A stretch of 64,000 bases of DNA from Lateolabrax maculatus. Lineage: Eukaryota; Chordata; Actinopteri; Acropomatiformes; Lateolabracidae. A program made the position numbers and the translations under genes. Positions within the stretch are counted from its first letter, which is position 1. Each line of letters opens with the position of its first letter. The notes under the pieces are model-generated. The model worked only from the letters and a program-made list of their open reading frames with translations. It was not told the origin of the DNA and did no database searches. The stretch is taken from contig CM062214.1 of the NCBI GenBank assembly GCA_031216445.1, forward strand, positions 10,829,001 to 10,893,000. Reading direction: 5' to 3'. Shown here piece by piece: positions 26,915-38,671 of this stretch.

Positions 26915-27110
26915 TTTGTTGGGACATTTCACTCAAAATCTCTCAAGTGTCAACCTCATGGTGGCACGAGAGGAAACGTCAGTGGGATTAATCATTCAGG
27001 CACCATGACTGTGCAACATTTGATGGCAATTTCTGCAAAAGTTGTTGAGATATTTTGAATCTGGACCAACTGGCGTACAGACCGCCTGGCAGCGTGGCAA
27101 AAAAATTGTG
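26915..27110 (-). repeat. Dispersed percomorph repeat, copy 2 (reverse orientation of 14.2 kb)
   Basis: GGACATTTCACTCAAAATCT, GTCAACCTCATGGTGGCACG and GTTGTTGAGATATTTTGAA followed by CTGGACC are reverse complements of blocks in the 14.2-kb copy (GCGCCACCATGAGGTTGACA; GACTGAAATATCCCAACAAC). Confidence 0.68.
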
Positions 27111-28094
27111 AATTTTTTTTTTTGTGAAAAAAAGTGAATAAGGAGACAATAACTTCAGTTTTGTCTCATGCACCAGCTGCTAAACTGACAGAAGCATCAC
27201 AATGTGCGCAAAGCTGTGAGTTCTTGTGTCAACGCCATCGGTAACATTATCAGGTCAAAGAGGTAATGGGCTCTCTTTATCGCACTGCCAGCTCAACTCA
27301 TTCATTTCTGCACATCGGCCCGGCGTCAGCAGCATAAAGCACCTCTCTATTCCCCTTCTGTCTCTGGCACTCAATCTGGCTCACATCGCTTCCGACTGAG
27401 AGATGACGATACAAAAGACCCCACACAGACAAACCCGTTCACGGGCCCTCGTGTGCGCTCACGTACGCGTAGAGGCTCTGCCAGAAGCATCTTGTGGGCC
27501 GAGAGCGGGACAGTGAGTGCAGCTGCAGCTGGGAGGAAGGCCGGAAGAAGACTGCACCCTTACACTTCTGCTGGATGAGGATGAGACGATGGCAGGGAGC
27601 GTCATTCGGGGACAATCCCGGCAGTCTGAATACTTTCCTTTGTTACGCTGCTCCGGTCATGTGGACAGATCAGAGATCATCTCCCTTTGGGTCCGCCAAA
27701 CTGATGTCTTCTTTATGTCTTGTTGAAACATTAAACATCCCCTCCGTTCGTCGGCACATACACACTTGACAGAACATCAAACAGATGAGAAGTAGTGTGC
27801 AGAGGATGCGGAAGATAAAGCCTCACTGTGGTCTCAATTTTTTCATCTTCTGTTCGTTCTCCCGTCTTTCAACAGGACCAAATCAACTGACCTGACATTT
27901 GTCTTATGAGCGTCCTGCTCAGTTTCACCGAGCGTGGGACTGCCTGGTGCTGCACCTGGTTTAACTTGTAGAGTACATATTTCTCATCATTCAGACAGAA
28001 AGTATTCATAAGTAGTTTCAGGAAGCAGAGTTAGTTTCAGGAAGCTTTACTGACCTACTTTTCTAAATACAGATGAATTCACCTACAATAATTT

Positions 28095-28425
28095 GCAGTG
28101 GTGGAAGAAGTACCCATATTTTACTTAACAGTAGAAATACCATAATGTAAAAGAATCTCTGTCACAAGAAAAAGTCCTGCAAGTAAAAGTACAAAATCAT
28201 TTTATAATCATACATACAATAATTTATTTTCCGATTATATTTTGTACACTACTTTTAATCAAAATCTGCAAAGTAAATAATTAGTGATTTAAGTTACAAA
28301 ATAAATGCAGTGGAGTAAAAAGTACAATATTTCCCTCTGAGTTGTGGTGGAGTTGAAGTGGAAAGTAGCACAAAATGGAAATACTCAAGTTAAGTACATG
28401 TACGTAAGTACCTGAAAATTGGTCT
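28095..28425 (+). repeat. AAGTACTC-type dispersed percomorph repeat, copy B
   Basis: It starts CAGTGGTGGAAGAAGTACC and continues with AAAAGTCCTGCAAGTAAAAG, ATCTGCAAAGTAAATAAT, GTGGAGTAAAAAGTACAATA, TTTCCCTCTGA and GGAAATACTCAAGTTAAGTA. This is the better preserved of the two forward copies and lets the copy at 24.4 kb be recognised. Confidence 0.72.
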
Positions 28426-29849
28426 ACAACTACAGTAATACAGTAACAATAATTATTTAATGGAATCACATAACTGAAAAGGCATTTTCAACAATTGTCA
28501 TGAAATAATAATTAGCAGAATTATTTTTTAATTGAAGCTAAATTAATGCATTCTTTGGCAGCCACCATATTTTGTTAGGTTCATAATTTACATCTTTCTA
28601 ATATCCCTTGATGTGTCTGACATACATTTACAACTTATCATTTCACAAGTGTAATGTGTATAACAACTTGATTATGTGATGTTGGCATGCTAGAGGTATA
28701 CGGAGCACAGACTAAGTATCCATTTTCAGTGCAAACTGTAAGGCAGGTGCATCAGTCCAACGCCACTGTGCAGTGCCATTTCCCCGGCCGCGTTACAGAA
28801 ATGAGTGTTAGGACACAATCGGACTCCTTGTTGCAGTGAAGCAATCCTCAGACCCCCACACAGGAGCCCCAGCATGAATGGCGTCTTGTTCACAAGTCTG
28901 TAGAGCAAAATCCCCAAAATTACAGAGACTGGAGACAGATTTCGGTTTGCGGTTTGTCTGTTGTGGATGACTGAAAGATCAGAACTCACTGCTGCCCACT
29001 CATTCCCTCCAAAACACCAACAGAACCTTATAATTAGAAAACCCTGATTATCGATTTAGTGTCGACAGTGATCCGGCCCTTGTCATGAGCTTGTCGCCGA
29101 CCTCTGTCTTCTCACACTGTCGCATGTTGTCACCTGTTCCCACGAAGACAGAAGGCCTAAAACACACACACACACACACAGAAAGTGTTGCCGGACGAGG
29201 TGACAGGATAAGAAAAGCCCCTGTCCTTCAGCACTCCACTGAAAACCTGGGTTGCTAGGACACAGTGTGGCCCTATCCTCCTCCAGAAACTTCAGAGCAC
29301 TCAGCCATTATCTCCCACAATGCATTACAAGGGTCTCTCAGAGGAGCTTGCGTGCTTTCTCAGTCTGCGAGACAGGATTCCAGACATTCTGGTCGCCTTG
29401 CCCGATGTTGGCCCGGCCGTGAGCAAAAAATTCCTCCGGCCTGGACACCGCCATGCTGCTACAGAGTCACCATGGTGTTGGAGGGCAAGGGTCAGCTCCC
29501 GCGTACCGGGGCCACCGAGACGGGGCTGTGACCGCCCGCTCCGCTCCAAGCTCTCGCCAATCATTTGCAAGTCGTCACCTGACGCCCAACGGTAACGCCG
29601 GCGTGGGGCTGCTCAGTGTCCAGTCACATTGTGCCATCAGCAGCAAGTGCACTCACACAAGGGGACGATTAACAGGAAGACGCTGAGAGCCGGCCAGTCA
29701 GGACCAGTCTGACACTGGTGACTGCCGAGAGCCAGTGGAGCAGCTGGCGGCTCATTTTCACCGGACATGTCGCAGCAGGAAAAGCACAGGTGTAAATAAT
29801 AAACTCAATGACGGCTGAATTCCATTTAGCTGCTTCAGTTTCGGGGTCC

Positions 29850-30215
29850 CGGGGGCCAGTTGTATAAACCGTGCGTAGGCCTTTTCCCCTACACATGAAC
29901 CTGTGATGAAGACTAATGTACGGTGAGAATGTGCGCACCTGAGGCTTACATACAAGTACATGCGATGAATTAGTTGGTGTGGCGACAGCTGCTGGAAAAC
30001 GTCGGCGATGCGACCTGTTTGCGGTTCTTCTCATCGACAGGTCTAATGAGCACAAGTAGGCCGTCCACCTGCAAACGAGTGCCCACTTATGGTGAACTGT
30101 GGGAGGGTAAATGAGGCTGGTGCACCCGGTTCCACGAGGATTTATAAAAACAGAATCAGGCGTACGTGCGTCTTTGTCGTGTATCCACGCAGTTTTATGC
30201 ATCTAGGCCCCTGGC
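29850..30215. mobile_element. Inverted-repeat (MITE-like) element
   Basis: The left end (GGGGGCCAGTTGTATAAACC, then GTGCGTAGG) is matched in reverse complement by the right end (GTATCCACGCAGTTTTATGC, then ATCTAGGCCCCTGG). The element carries no transposase frame. A 177-codon minus-strand frame spanning it has no coding character. I recognise the ends as resembling a repeat common in teleosts; the class is uncertain. Confidence 0.5.
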
Positions 30216-30389
30216 ATTGCGCATGCTGGCTCAGTCAATTTCTAAGGAGACAATTACTTCTCATGGAACTGCTCAGGTGTGTAACCTGTGTTTACAAAAA
30301 AAAAAATTACACACAGAAAGTGTTTTGCTTTACTGGACATAAAGCATATGTCCAGTTGCTTTAAAACTGCCACTGTAGCCGCCTTGGAC

Positions 30390-30605
30390 TGTTCTGCATC
30401 GGTGGCGGCCATCTTGGTTATTTACAAATATGCCTCAACGTCACTTCATCGTATTAAACCCGCTTCATATCAGATAAACGGTTGTGATTGGCTCGCACAC
30501 ATACCAGTTCTGGGGAAATCTCTCTGGATGGGAGAGGGGCCAGACGCAACTTCCAGAGCAAATAAAAAATGAGCGTGCAGATTTGTCTGGTTCCCAGGCT
30601 ACTAC
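30390..30605. repeat. Dispersed teleost repeat fragment
   Basis: Contains ACCCGCTTCATATCAGATAA, ACGGTTGTGATTGGCTCGCA, ACTTCCAGAGCAAATAAAAA and TTTGTCTGGTTCCCAGGCTA, matching a common percomorph repeat as I remember it. It lies just beyond the nap1l4 3' end. Confidence 0.45.
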
Positions 30606-30659
30606 ACTACTAATAAAACAAAAAACAAACACACACACACACACATACAGACAAGAAAC

Positions 30660-32394
30660 ACATTTCCATGTCGCACAACTTTAATACAATATTTTAACTA
30701 ACTCTGTACAAATTGAAAAGAAATATTGCGCAAGTAACAAATTGTGAATAAGAACCAGTTAAGGCCATTGCTAGCACACGGTCCAATATGGTAGATTTGA
30801 AGATGTCAACCGTGGCTCTGAGAGATCTGTCCAACAAGATCTACAATCGTTCTTTTTAAAAAGAGAGAAGAGAGGGTGGGTATTGTTTTCGCTGTAACTG
30901 CTAGTCTGCTAGTCACCAGGCAAAGGTGTCTAACCGAACGTCCAAAATCCAAGTGCAGTATATAAAATACATTGGCAACCTCTTCTATTTATTTCCCACA
31001 GACAGACATTCTACTGAATCATTAGACAATAACAGAAATATTTATATATTCTTAAACAACTTTAAACGCTGAATTAGATTACACTGTGTTAATGACAATT
31101 GGCAAACAATTTAATAAAAGAGGACGGTGTGTTTTGTCTTTCATTTTGGCTTGTTGGCAACAGAATATACATTTGATCATCCCGCACACTGTCCTATCAC
31201 TGACTTGAAATGACAATTGTTAAGAACTTTTATCTCCGTAGTGAAATCTTATAAACCACAAATGGTTGCAGGTCAGCCACTGTGTCTGCTTAAATGTGGC
31301 ATCTATTAGGGAAATATTCACCAGACTGGATGTGATGGCATGGGTTAGCTGAAATCAACCTATGTAGAGAGAAATCTATACTTTTCATATGTCCTTATTT
31401 TATAAATTGTTCTTATTATGTTTGTTAACAAGTTCAAAGAGCATTTCAGGGGTCATGGGGCAACAGAACAATAAATGACAGTTTTGAGGTATAACCACAT
31501 GCCTGTCACATGATCTTAATTAGTGTTGTGTCCATTCCAGCGCTCAGTTTAAATGCTTGTTAAGCCCAATACATCCGGGCAGAAGTGAGCAGCGTTAATG
31601 CACAACACAATTCTCCAATGTTTGCTATTCATTTTGATTATTAAAAAAAATAAAAATAAAATATGACTTGGCAGTATTCACGTTTTGTTGACCTGCTAAG
31701 CCCAAATAAGATTTGAGCCAATGAGAATGAGCCTATTACTGCGGCTGGGCCTTTGGAGTTCCCAAAATGCACGGCTTCATACAGCTGCATGACACCAGAA
31801 TAAATAGTCCAATGACATGACAATGAACATTTAAAAAAAGTAAATTAAATTCAAAATGATACATTGTATGTCTCTTAAAAAACACCATAACAAAAGAAAA
31901 ACACTGCAGCAACCCCAGTGAAAGATTAAGTCAAACTTGTTCAGCAGTTTCCTGGTAAACTCACACTTCTCTTGTTGGCATTAAAAAACCCTGAGTAACT
32001 GATTTATTTCCATGAAAACTAAAGTTGGGAACCATTCCTTTCCTATCTTTTTTTTTTTTCCATATGACGATGTTCTGAGGTTCTTGGCAGTAGTTACCTA
32101 CTCCACCTTACCCCAGAAGAAGACTGTCCCTATGTGATGCCATGGTATTTTAGTTTGAGTCAAGTCACGTCCCGCTTTGAGTTCAAATGAAGCCAAATAA
32201 AAAAGGGGTGTGATGGGCGCAAGACAAAAGAAAAAGAAGTCATGCACATAGTAAAAACGCAGCTTGGAGTGCGTTCTATTGCGTTCAGATGAGAGTTCAT
32301 AAAAGGGTGGCGCCTGCAAGAGTAGGAGGACTTGCTGATTGGCTAAAAACTGATTTGACGGACAGCAGGTCTCCACCTCCCCTGATCACCACGG
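30660..32394 (-). terminator. nap1l4: nap1l4 3'UTR and polyadenylation region
   Basis: About 1.7 kb of non-coding DNA follows the stop codon. Candidate signals on the minus strand are AATAAA at 30988-30993 and ATTAAA at 30680-30685. The true 3' end cannot be fixed from sequence. Confidence 0.45.
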
Positions 32395-33891
32395 TTACTG
32401 CTGTTTGCATTCGGCAGGCTGGGGCTGTTCTTTCTGTGGGGAGCAGACAGCGAGAAACCAGGTTAGAAAACAAGAAGACACAGCTAACGAAGCCACTGGG
32501 CATTAACTAGCAACTAGAAGAGGCTATCAAGAAAGCAGATGCTAGAGAAAAAAAAGCTACTTTTTTTGAACCTTTACAGCAATGGGAACATTGTTAGAAA
32601 CCTGGGACGGGACTACAGGAGGAAAAACAAATAGATGGAAAGAGCAAAGACAGGACAGGGTGAATAGAAGCCGTATCTACCCAAGATGTGAGTTGAGGGT
32701 CCTAAACACCTCGGACTACTGGGAGAGTCAAGAATGTATTGAAAGAGAGACAGCCAGAACAATGAACAAAAGCCAGTGGACAAGACAGTGTATAATGTAT
32801 GAGGGACGCCATCCTTATTTCTCCCTTACCTAGAAATGCATGGGGTGAGAATGATTGATTATGCCTGTAATGGAGGGGAATCCAGGGAAAGGGAGAGACA
32901 ACAATATGCAGAAGTTTAATTGTCACATTCACAGACAGTACAGCACTCTTGGTCACTCCTGATAAAAGTGCTTACAGGCCATATTATGCACTTACTCACT
33001 ATAGACTGGAATTGCTCATAATGGAGACTAGTCGTCTCAACTAAACCGCATAATAAATGGCTCTTTGACCGACTGTCATTAGACAGAAAGTTCAGAAAAA
33101 GAAAACACCTCTAAAAAAGACTGCCATATGCAGGATCCATTGCATGTCTGAGCTGATGGTGGAAATCTGAGATACAATTAAATAACTTTCATGAATCTGT
33201 GAAGGAACACTGAGTCTCACCATCATGGGTCTGTAGTGAAAGAGTTCAGCTGGGATATACTTCATTTATAATTATAGATTCATTTTCAGAACCCTCTCTG
33301 AACCAAATAATCATACATCTTTAACGTCCACAAGATTTAAATTATGCAGATTATGTCTTGGCCAACCCATGTTAGGCGCGTGCAGCCCATGAAAACAGTA
33401 TCATCAATATGGAGAGGACAAATAGGTCAGAGAGACAGAAGCATGATGACTTCAGTTAATTAGCAAGCAGCAATAGACAACTACTACATTAGATGAAAAC
33501 TGTGTGTCAACTTTGTTCAAACCATGTCAGATAATGTTTCCAGTGGCACCAACATTACCAGACTGCAGCAAAGTAAAGCGCCCAAAGCTAAACCAACACG
33601 TCACGACAGAAGCGTTTATGTCTGCAGACATGTGACCATGAGCATCAATATGAAGTTCCTTTATGTGAGCGTAATGTAGTAATTAAGTTGAAGCAATACT
33701 GACATATTGCCTTTTATAAAAGGTTTTACACATTTTCACGCATATTGTTTACAGTGCATACAAGAATTCATACTGACCTTGGGGTCAAAGTCTCCCTCAT
33801 CATCGTCATCATCACCCTCCTCATCTTGCTCCTGAGACACAGAGACAAGAAGATATTAAGGAAAATATACATCAGGACTGCTGCTGCTAGA

Positions 33892-33925
<34 letters not shown>

Positions 33926-36900
33926 GCAGTGATGTGTATGGTGGTGCAGTTGAGGACTAAAGTCCTGTGTGAACAGTGGTGACCAGCTGTCTGGTATATC
34001 TGATCAAATTCACAGTTTGTGAGTGAGAGTGGTATTACTAACCTCTTCATCTCCCTCTTCCAGCTCCTCCTCTTCAAACTACATGGAAAAAAATAAAAAA
34101 TAAATACAAAAATTTGAGCGTGAAAACACACCCACATGTGGTACAACATTCACGACAAGTTCATCTTATACGTCTTTGAATTTTTTTAGTCTGCAAACAT
34201 CCAATCTTGTGGCTTTTTTTCTGTGTTCACAGTGTAACAGTGTGTGTGTGTGTTAGAGGAAAAACACTCACACTCTCGTCATCTTCCAGGGCCTCTCCAG
34301 TAAAATACAGCACTGCTCTGGGAACTATTCTCTCACGGAAGAAATGACCAATCTCAAAGTCTGTGGCTAGGGTGAACTCAGAGTCTTCGTCCTATAAAAC
34401 AAGAACACAAGGAGACCATTTTAACACAGCTACAAATCCGATATATTGATGGTAACGGAAGACGCAATAAAAATGGGTGGTGATTTTATGAAGAATAAGC
34501 TACATTTAACTTACCATTTCTCCATCTGGTGAAGCTGTAAGAGAAAGGACATATATTATTTGAACACGCTTAAAACACTGCTTTATAATGACTATAGAAG
34601 GCAATTAAAGGTATGAAGAAAAGGGAAAAATGGCGTTTTAAAAGGGCACATTCATTTGAAAAAATGAATGTGTCAAGCAAACCGGCGGATGTCACATTTG
34701 TTTATAATAGCTTTTGTTGGGGAAGCTTTGGGAATACCTGTAATTCAACAACATCTGACAATATCTGCTCATTTAAGGCAACAACTATACTAATTATCAA
34801 TGACATCACAATGTAAGGTCACATCACCCATACAAACTGACAGGCTGTTAGCAAACAGCTGTGCTTCACCGCCCTGGCAATAAAAACTAAACGTGACATC
34901 ATCCCTTCCTTCCTCTTTTTTCAACAATACTGTATTAGGAAAAACTGCTTTGTTACACTTAGAAGGTTCTGAACAAACTCTACAGTATGAGCATCAGTAT
35001 TTCATTGTGTACTCTAACATTAGGGTCCACTACAGTACAATCATCAGCACAAACAAAGCATAAAGACGAGGCTCGATATGACTCATGCTTTCAGAGAACA
35101 AAGACTGCCAGCGCAAATTAAAATCACCTGGTGAGAGAAACATTGCCATATGTGTAATAGTTGATTTCCACAAATAATGTGAATTAAAACCTTACTTCTG
35201 TGTGAATATTCACTTTTAAAAGAAGTATGAATTATGAACATAAATTCACACAATCATGTAAGGTAAATGCAAACTAACACAAGCAACTTTCGTGGTGGAG
35301 CGTACAGTTATAACTGAACCAATACTGTATCAGAATTGTACCGACCATTGTAGAGTTGAAAAATGAACCTGTCAGTGCTCTCTGGTAGACAAACTATGCG
35401 ATAGAGACACCATTTCTAAAATACCTAAAAAGCCAAAATTGGTTTTGCTCTACTTACAATGCTGGATTCAAATGAGTTTGTGCAATAAAGAAATCACATT
35501 TTTAGGTGTTGGACATAAACATTTTTATAATACTTTCTCACATTTTGATAGAAGAGACATATTTTAAGACAAAAAAATGCACATCTTCCAAGGGCAGATA
35601 TGAAAAGTTGTGTTCATGTTGATTTGTTGCCGTTGCCATGGTGACATAATGACAAGAACCAACTTCAACAATACTCTCGTTTCCCATCAAAAACATTATC
35701 CAATCTAAGAAAAACTCCAACTAAAGAACTGTCCAATAAAGAAATACACAAATCTTTTCCCGCCTCCGTGGACCGCACAGCAGTAAAGTCACATGCACTC
35801 TTTGTGCGTGTTCACGGTGACTGGCGGCTTATTCACACCTGAACACACTCAACAAAGAGCTATTTATATTCACCAGTCATATACAGCGGATATGACTGAA
35901 CCAGTAAGACAAACATTTGTCAGCCAATGGGTGATTAGGTCATCTTCCCAAAGTCAGATAAGTCCAGGCATGTCTGACAGGTAAGCTGACAACACAGGAA
36001 AGACGATACAGTCATTTTAATAAAAAGGTGTATGCTGCCTAACTTACTGATCCTTTAAGAGATAATTAATAATGTCAAGAGATTTAATTTAAGGGACTGT
36101 CACTGTATTATTCACCAACTGTTTATTAAAATGAACAAAGGAAATCTGACTTTTAGACTGACCTTCCTCACGTTTGATAGAGGCAACTGTGCCAGTAAGG
36201 TTACCTAATGTACTGAAGGCTTCATCAGACAGAATTATTCTAAAGGCCTAAAAGCTAAAGGCCTTATTGTTTTTACCTTTGTACTCCCTCCAGTGTTGTT
36301 GAATGCATCTAGTGTACTGCATCTGTCTTCTTTTATTATTTATTTGTTTGTTTGTTTGTTTGATGCTCTATGAGATGTTTACCCTCTAAAAATGTGCAAT
36401 ACATTAAGAGTAACCCTTGTACTTTTTTAACCGCTATTCAAAAGTTTTATCACTGGTCTCATGAATTTGCCTCAAATTTTAGGTAAGACTGTTTATCACC
36501 ACAAAAACTAAACCTAAACGCTCAAAGCTGGTAAATAATGGAAAAACCAAAGTTGATGTAAAAGTCTGATGGTTGTGTGAGCACAGCTTCATGTTCAAAG
36601 TTCAACTCCAATCAGTGAACAACAGACGGGCTGCAGAGTGACTGACAAAGTTTAAGAGTCTGGCACCACCTGCTGTTGAATTCAGCTTAATGCAGTGACC
36701 AATGGTAAAACATACTAGTGTTGTCACGCTCACGTCGACTATCAAGCAGGGGTATTTCTGTGTAACTCTGTGATTGCAGTGATTCAGGGCTTGCTCTTGG
36801 AATTTGTGTACACAGGTAACAGAGCAAAGCTTTGAACTGCTATATGAGATACATACATACATACATACATAGTTGAAAAGAGCTAGGAATAATTGCTTTG

Positions 36901-38640
36901 AATGATAAATTTAGAAAATTAATAGAAATCCACTATATTTTGTGTGTCTTTTTCTGTGTGTGTTCTCACCTTTGACAGGGTTAAAGAAGTTGAAGAAAGA
37001 GTCGTTGGGGATCTGTTTGGTAACAGTGCGGACAGTGCCACGACCTTTATGCTTCTGCTTCTTCTTAATAATTTTCACTGTCACATCCTTGCCCTTGTGC
37101 CAGTCTATCTGACAGCTAGAGAGAGGAGGTGAGCAAAAAAGTGAGAGGCTGCAGAATGCAAGGATGCAATAAACAGTAAAAGCTGGAAGAAGTGCCAATG
37201 AAGAGGCTGATATGTGGGATGTAAAGTCAAGAGAGATTAATATAGAAATAGTGAACAGAAATGTTCAACCACACAATCGCTATTTATTCCTTAAAACCTA
37301 ACATCAAATGTGTCAATGCCACAATTTAACAATCATGTGTGCGCGCGCTGGCTCTTACCCTTCACAGTCAATGATCTCTGGCCCCTCGAATGAGAAAGGT
37401 TCTGAAGCATCAGGCTCTGACTTCATCTTGTAGACTTTAGTGAGGACTGCATTGTTGAAGTAACCATTGGGCTCAAAGTGAAACTCTAGTGTGAAACTCT
37501 GTGGGAGCAAACACCAAGAGAGAACGATAAGTTTACTCAGTATTACTTTTTTAATTGGGAATGATATCGATTCATTATTACAACATTATGATACTGACCA
37601 TTGGCTGTCCTGGCTCAGAAAACTTGACTTGAATATCTTTCAGATGTTTTAGGATGGGCTCATCATGTTCCTGGTGGAAGATAAACAGTCAGATCAGAGA
37701 CACATGACATTCTTCAGAAATGGGGTGAATGTGTATAAAAGGGCATAAGTGAGAGATCAATCATTAAATGTACCTGTAGCATGTCACTGAGCATGTCCAC
37801 ACTCTTGAATATGGTGAGCCAGAACTCAGGGATGCCTTTTGGGTCTTCCTCTGGTGTGGCTTCTTCTTTTTTTGCATCCTCAATAGCAGCTTTTTCCTTT
37901 ACCTCCTCCTACACACAGTGGGGCAGAACACTCATGAAAATCTAAACAATTTAGTTTGTTAAGCTTACATGAAGTCTCACTGAGATCCTGCTTGTACAAA
38001 TAAATCAGATACACACAGTCTTTAGAGTTTGTTAGTCCCAGTGATTCTCATTAAAACCATTTCCCCCAACCCTTTTGTTTCCTGTTGGACACAACCCCAT
38101 TCTTGTATTTGTCCAAATATGTCCATTTTCCCTGTTTGTTTTACTGAAGAGGAGATAAATGGGGAAAATGATTTTCCCCTGTAGGTCTTGCACTCATTTC
38201 TTTATCCACCACGGAAAGAAAAGCAGTGTGCTTAAAGTTTGTGCTGACAATAACCTTTTTAATTTTAATTAAGCAATCTGGCAGTGCAACATGATGAAAC
38301 TCTGGCAGCAAGTGCAAACATATTGGCAGTGGTTTCATCAGGCTGTTAAGTAATGCAAATTCACTCTATAATGACATATGGACAGTTTGAGAGCACTTGC
38401 AGACTTTGTTCTAGGGGAGACTTGTACTTACAGCTAGCTCCTCCTCTTCCTCTCTGTCACTGTGCCACTCACACTCTTCGTCTGTGGGTTCCACTGTTCC
38501 TGTGACAATATCTCGTCTCTGTGACACACACACACATTACCTCAAAGTTAATCATTTTAAAAAAAGGATTTGGGAATATATCTGAATTATTTTCAGCTAG
38601 CACACTGAAATCAACAACACAGGGGAAGAGACACACACAG

Positions 38641-38671
<31 letters not shown>

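Larger units (their letters stand above)
20545..30650. other. 10-kb interval without a recognisable gene, repeat-rich
   Basis: This lies between the phlda2 promoter and the nap1l4 3' end. Both genes are on the minus strand, so phlda2 lies downstream of nap1l4. The short open frames look random or microsatellite-driven, and no exon chain was found. It holds (TG)n and (AC)n arrays, two copies of the AAGTACTC-type repeat, a reversed copy of the 14.2-kb repeat, an inverted-repeat element at about 29.9-30.2 kb and another dispersed repeat at 30.4-30.6 kb. Confidence 0.6.

Noticed and set aside
29669..30202. 177-codon minus-strand open frame
   Set aside because: It spans the inverted-repeat element at 29.85-30.2 kb and shows no coding signature.
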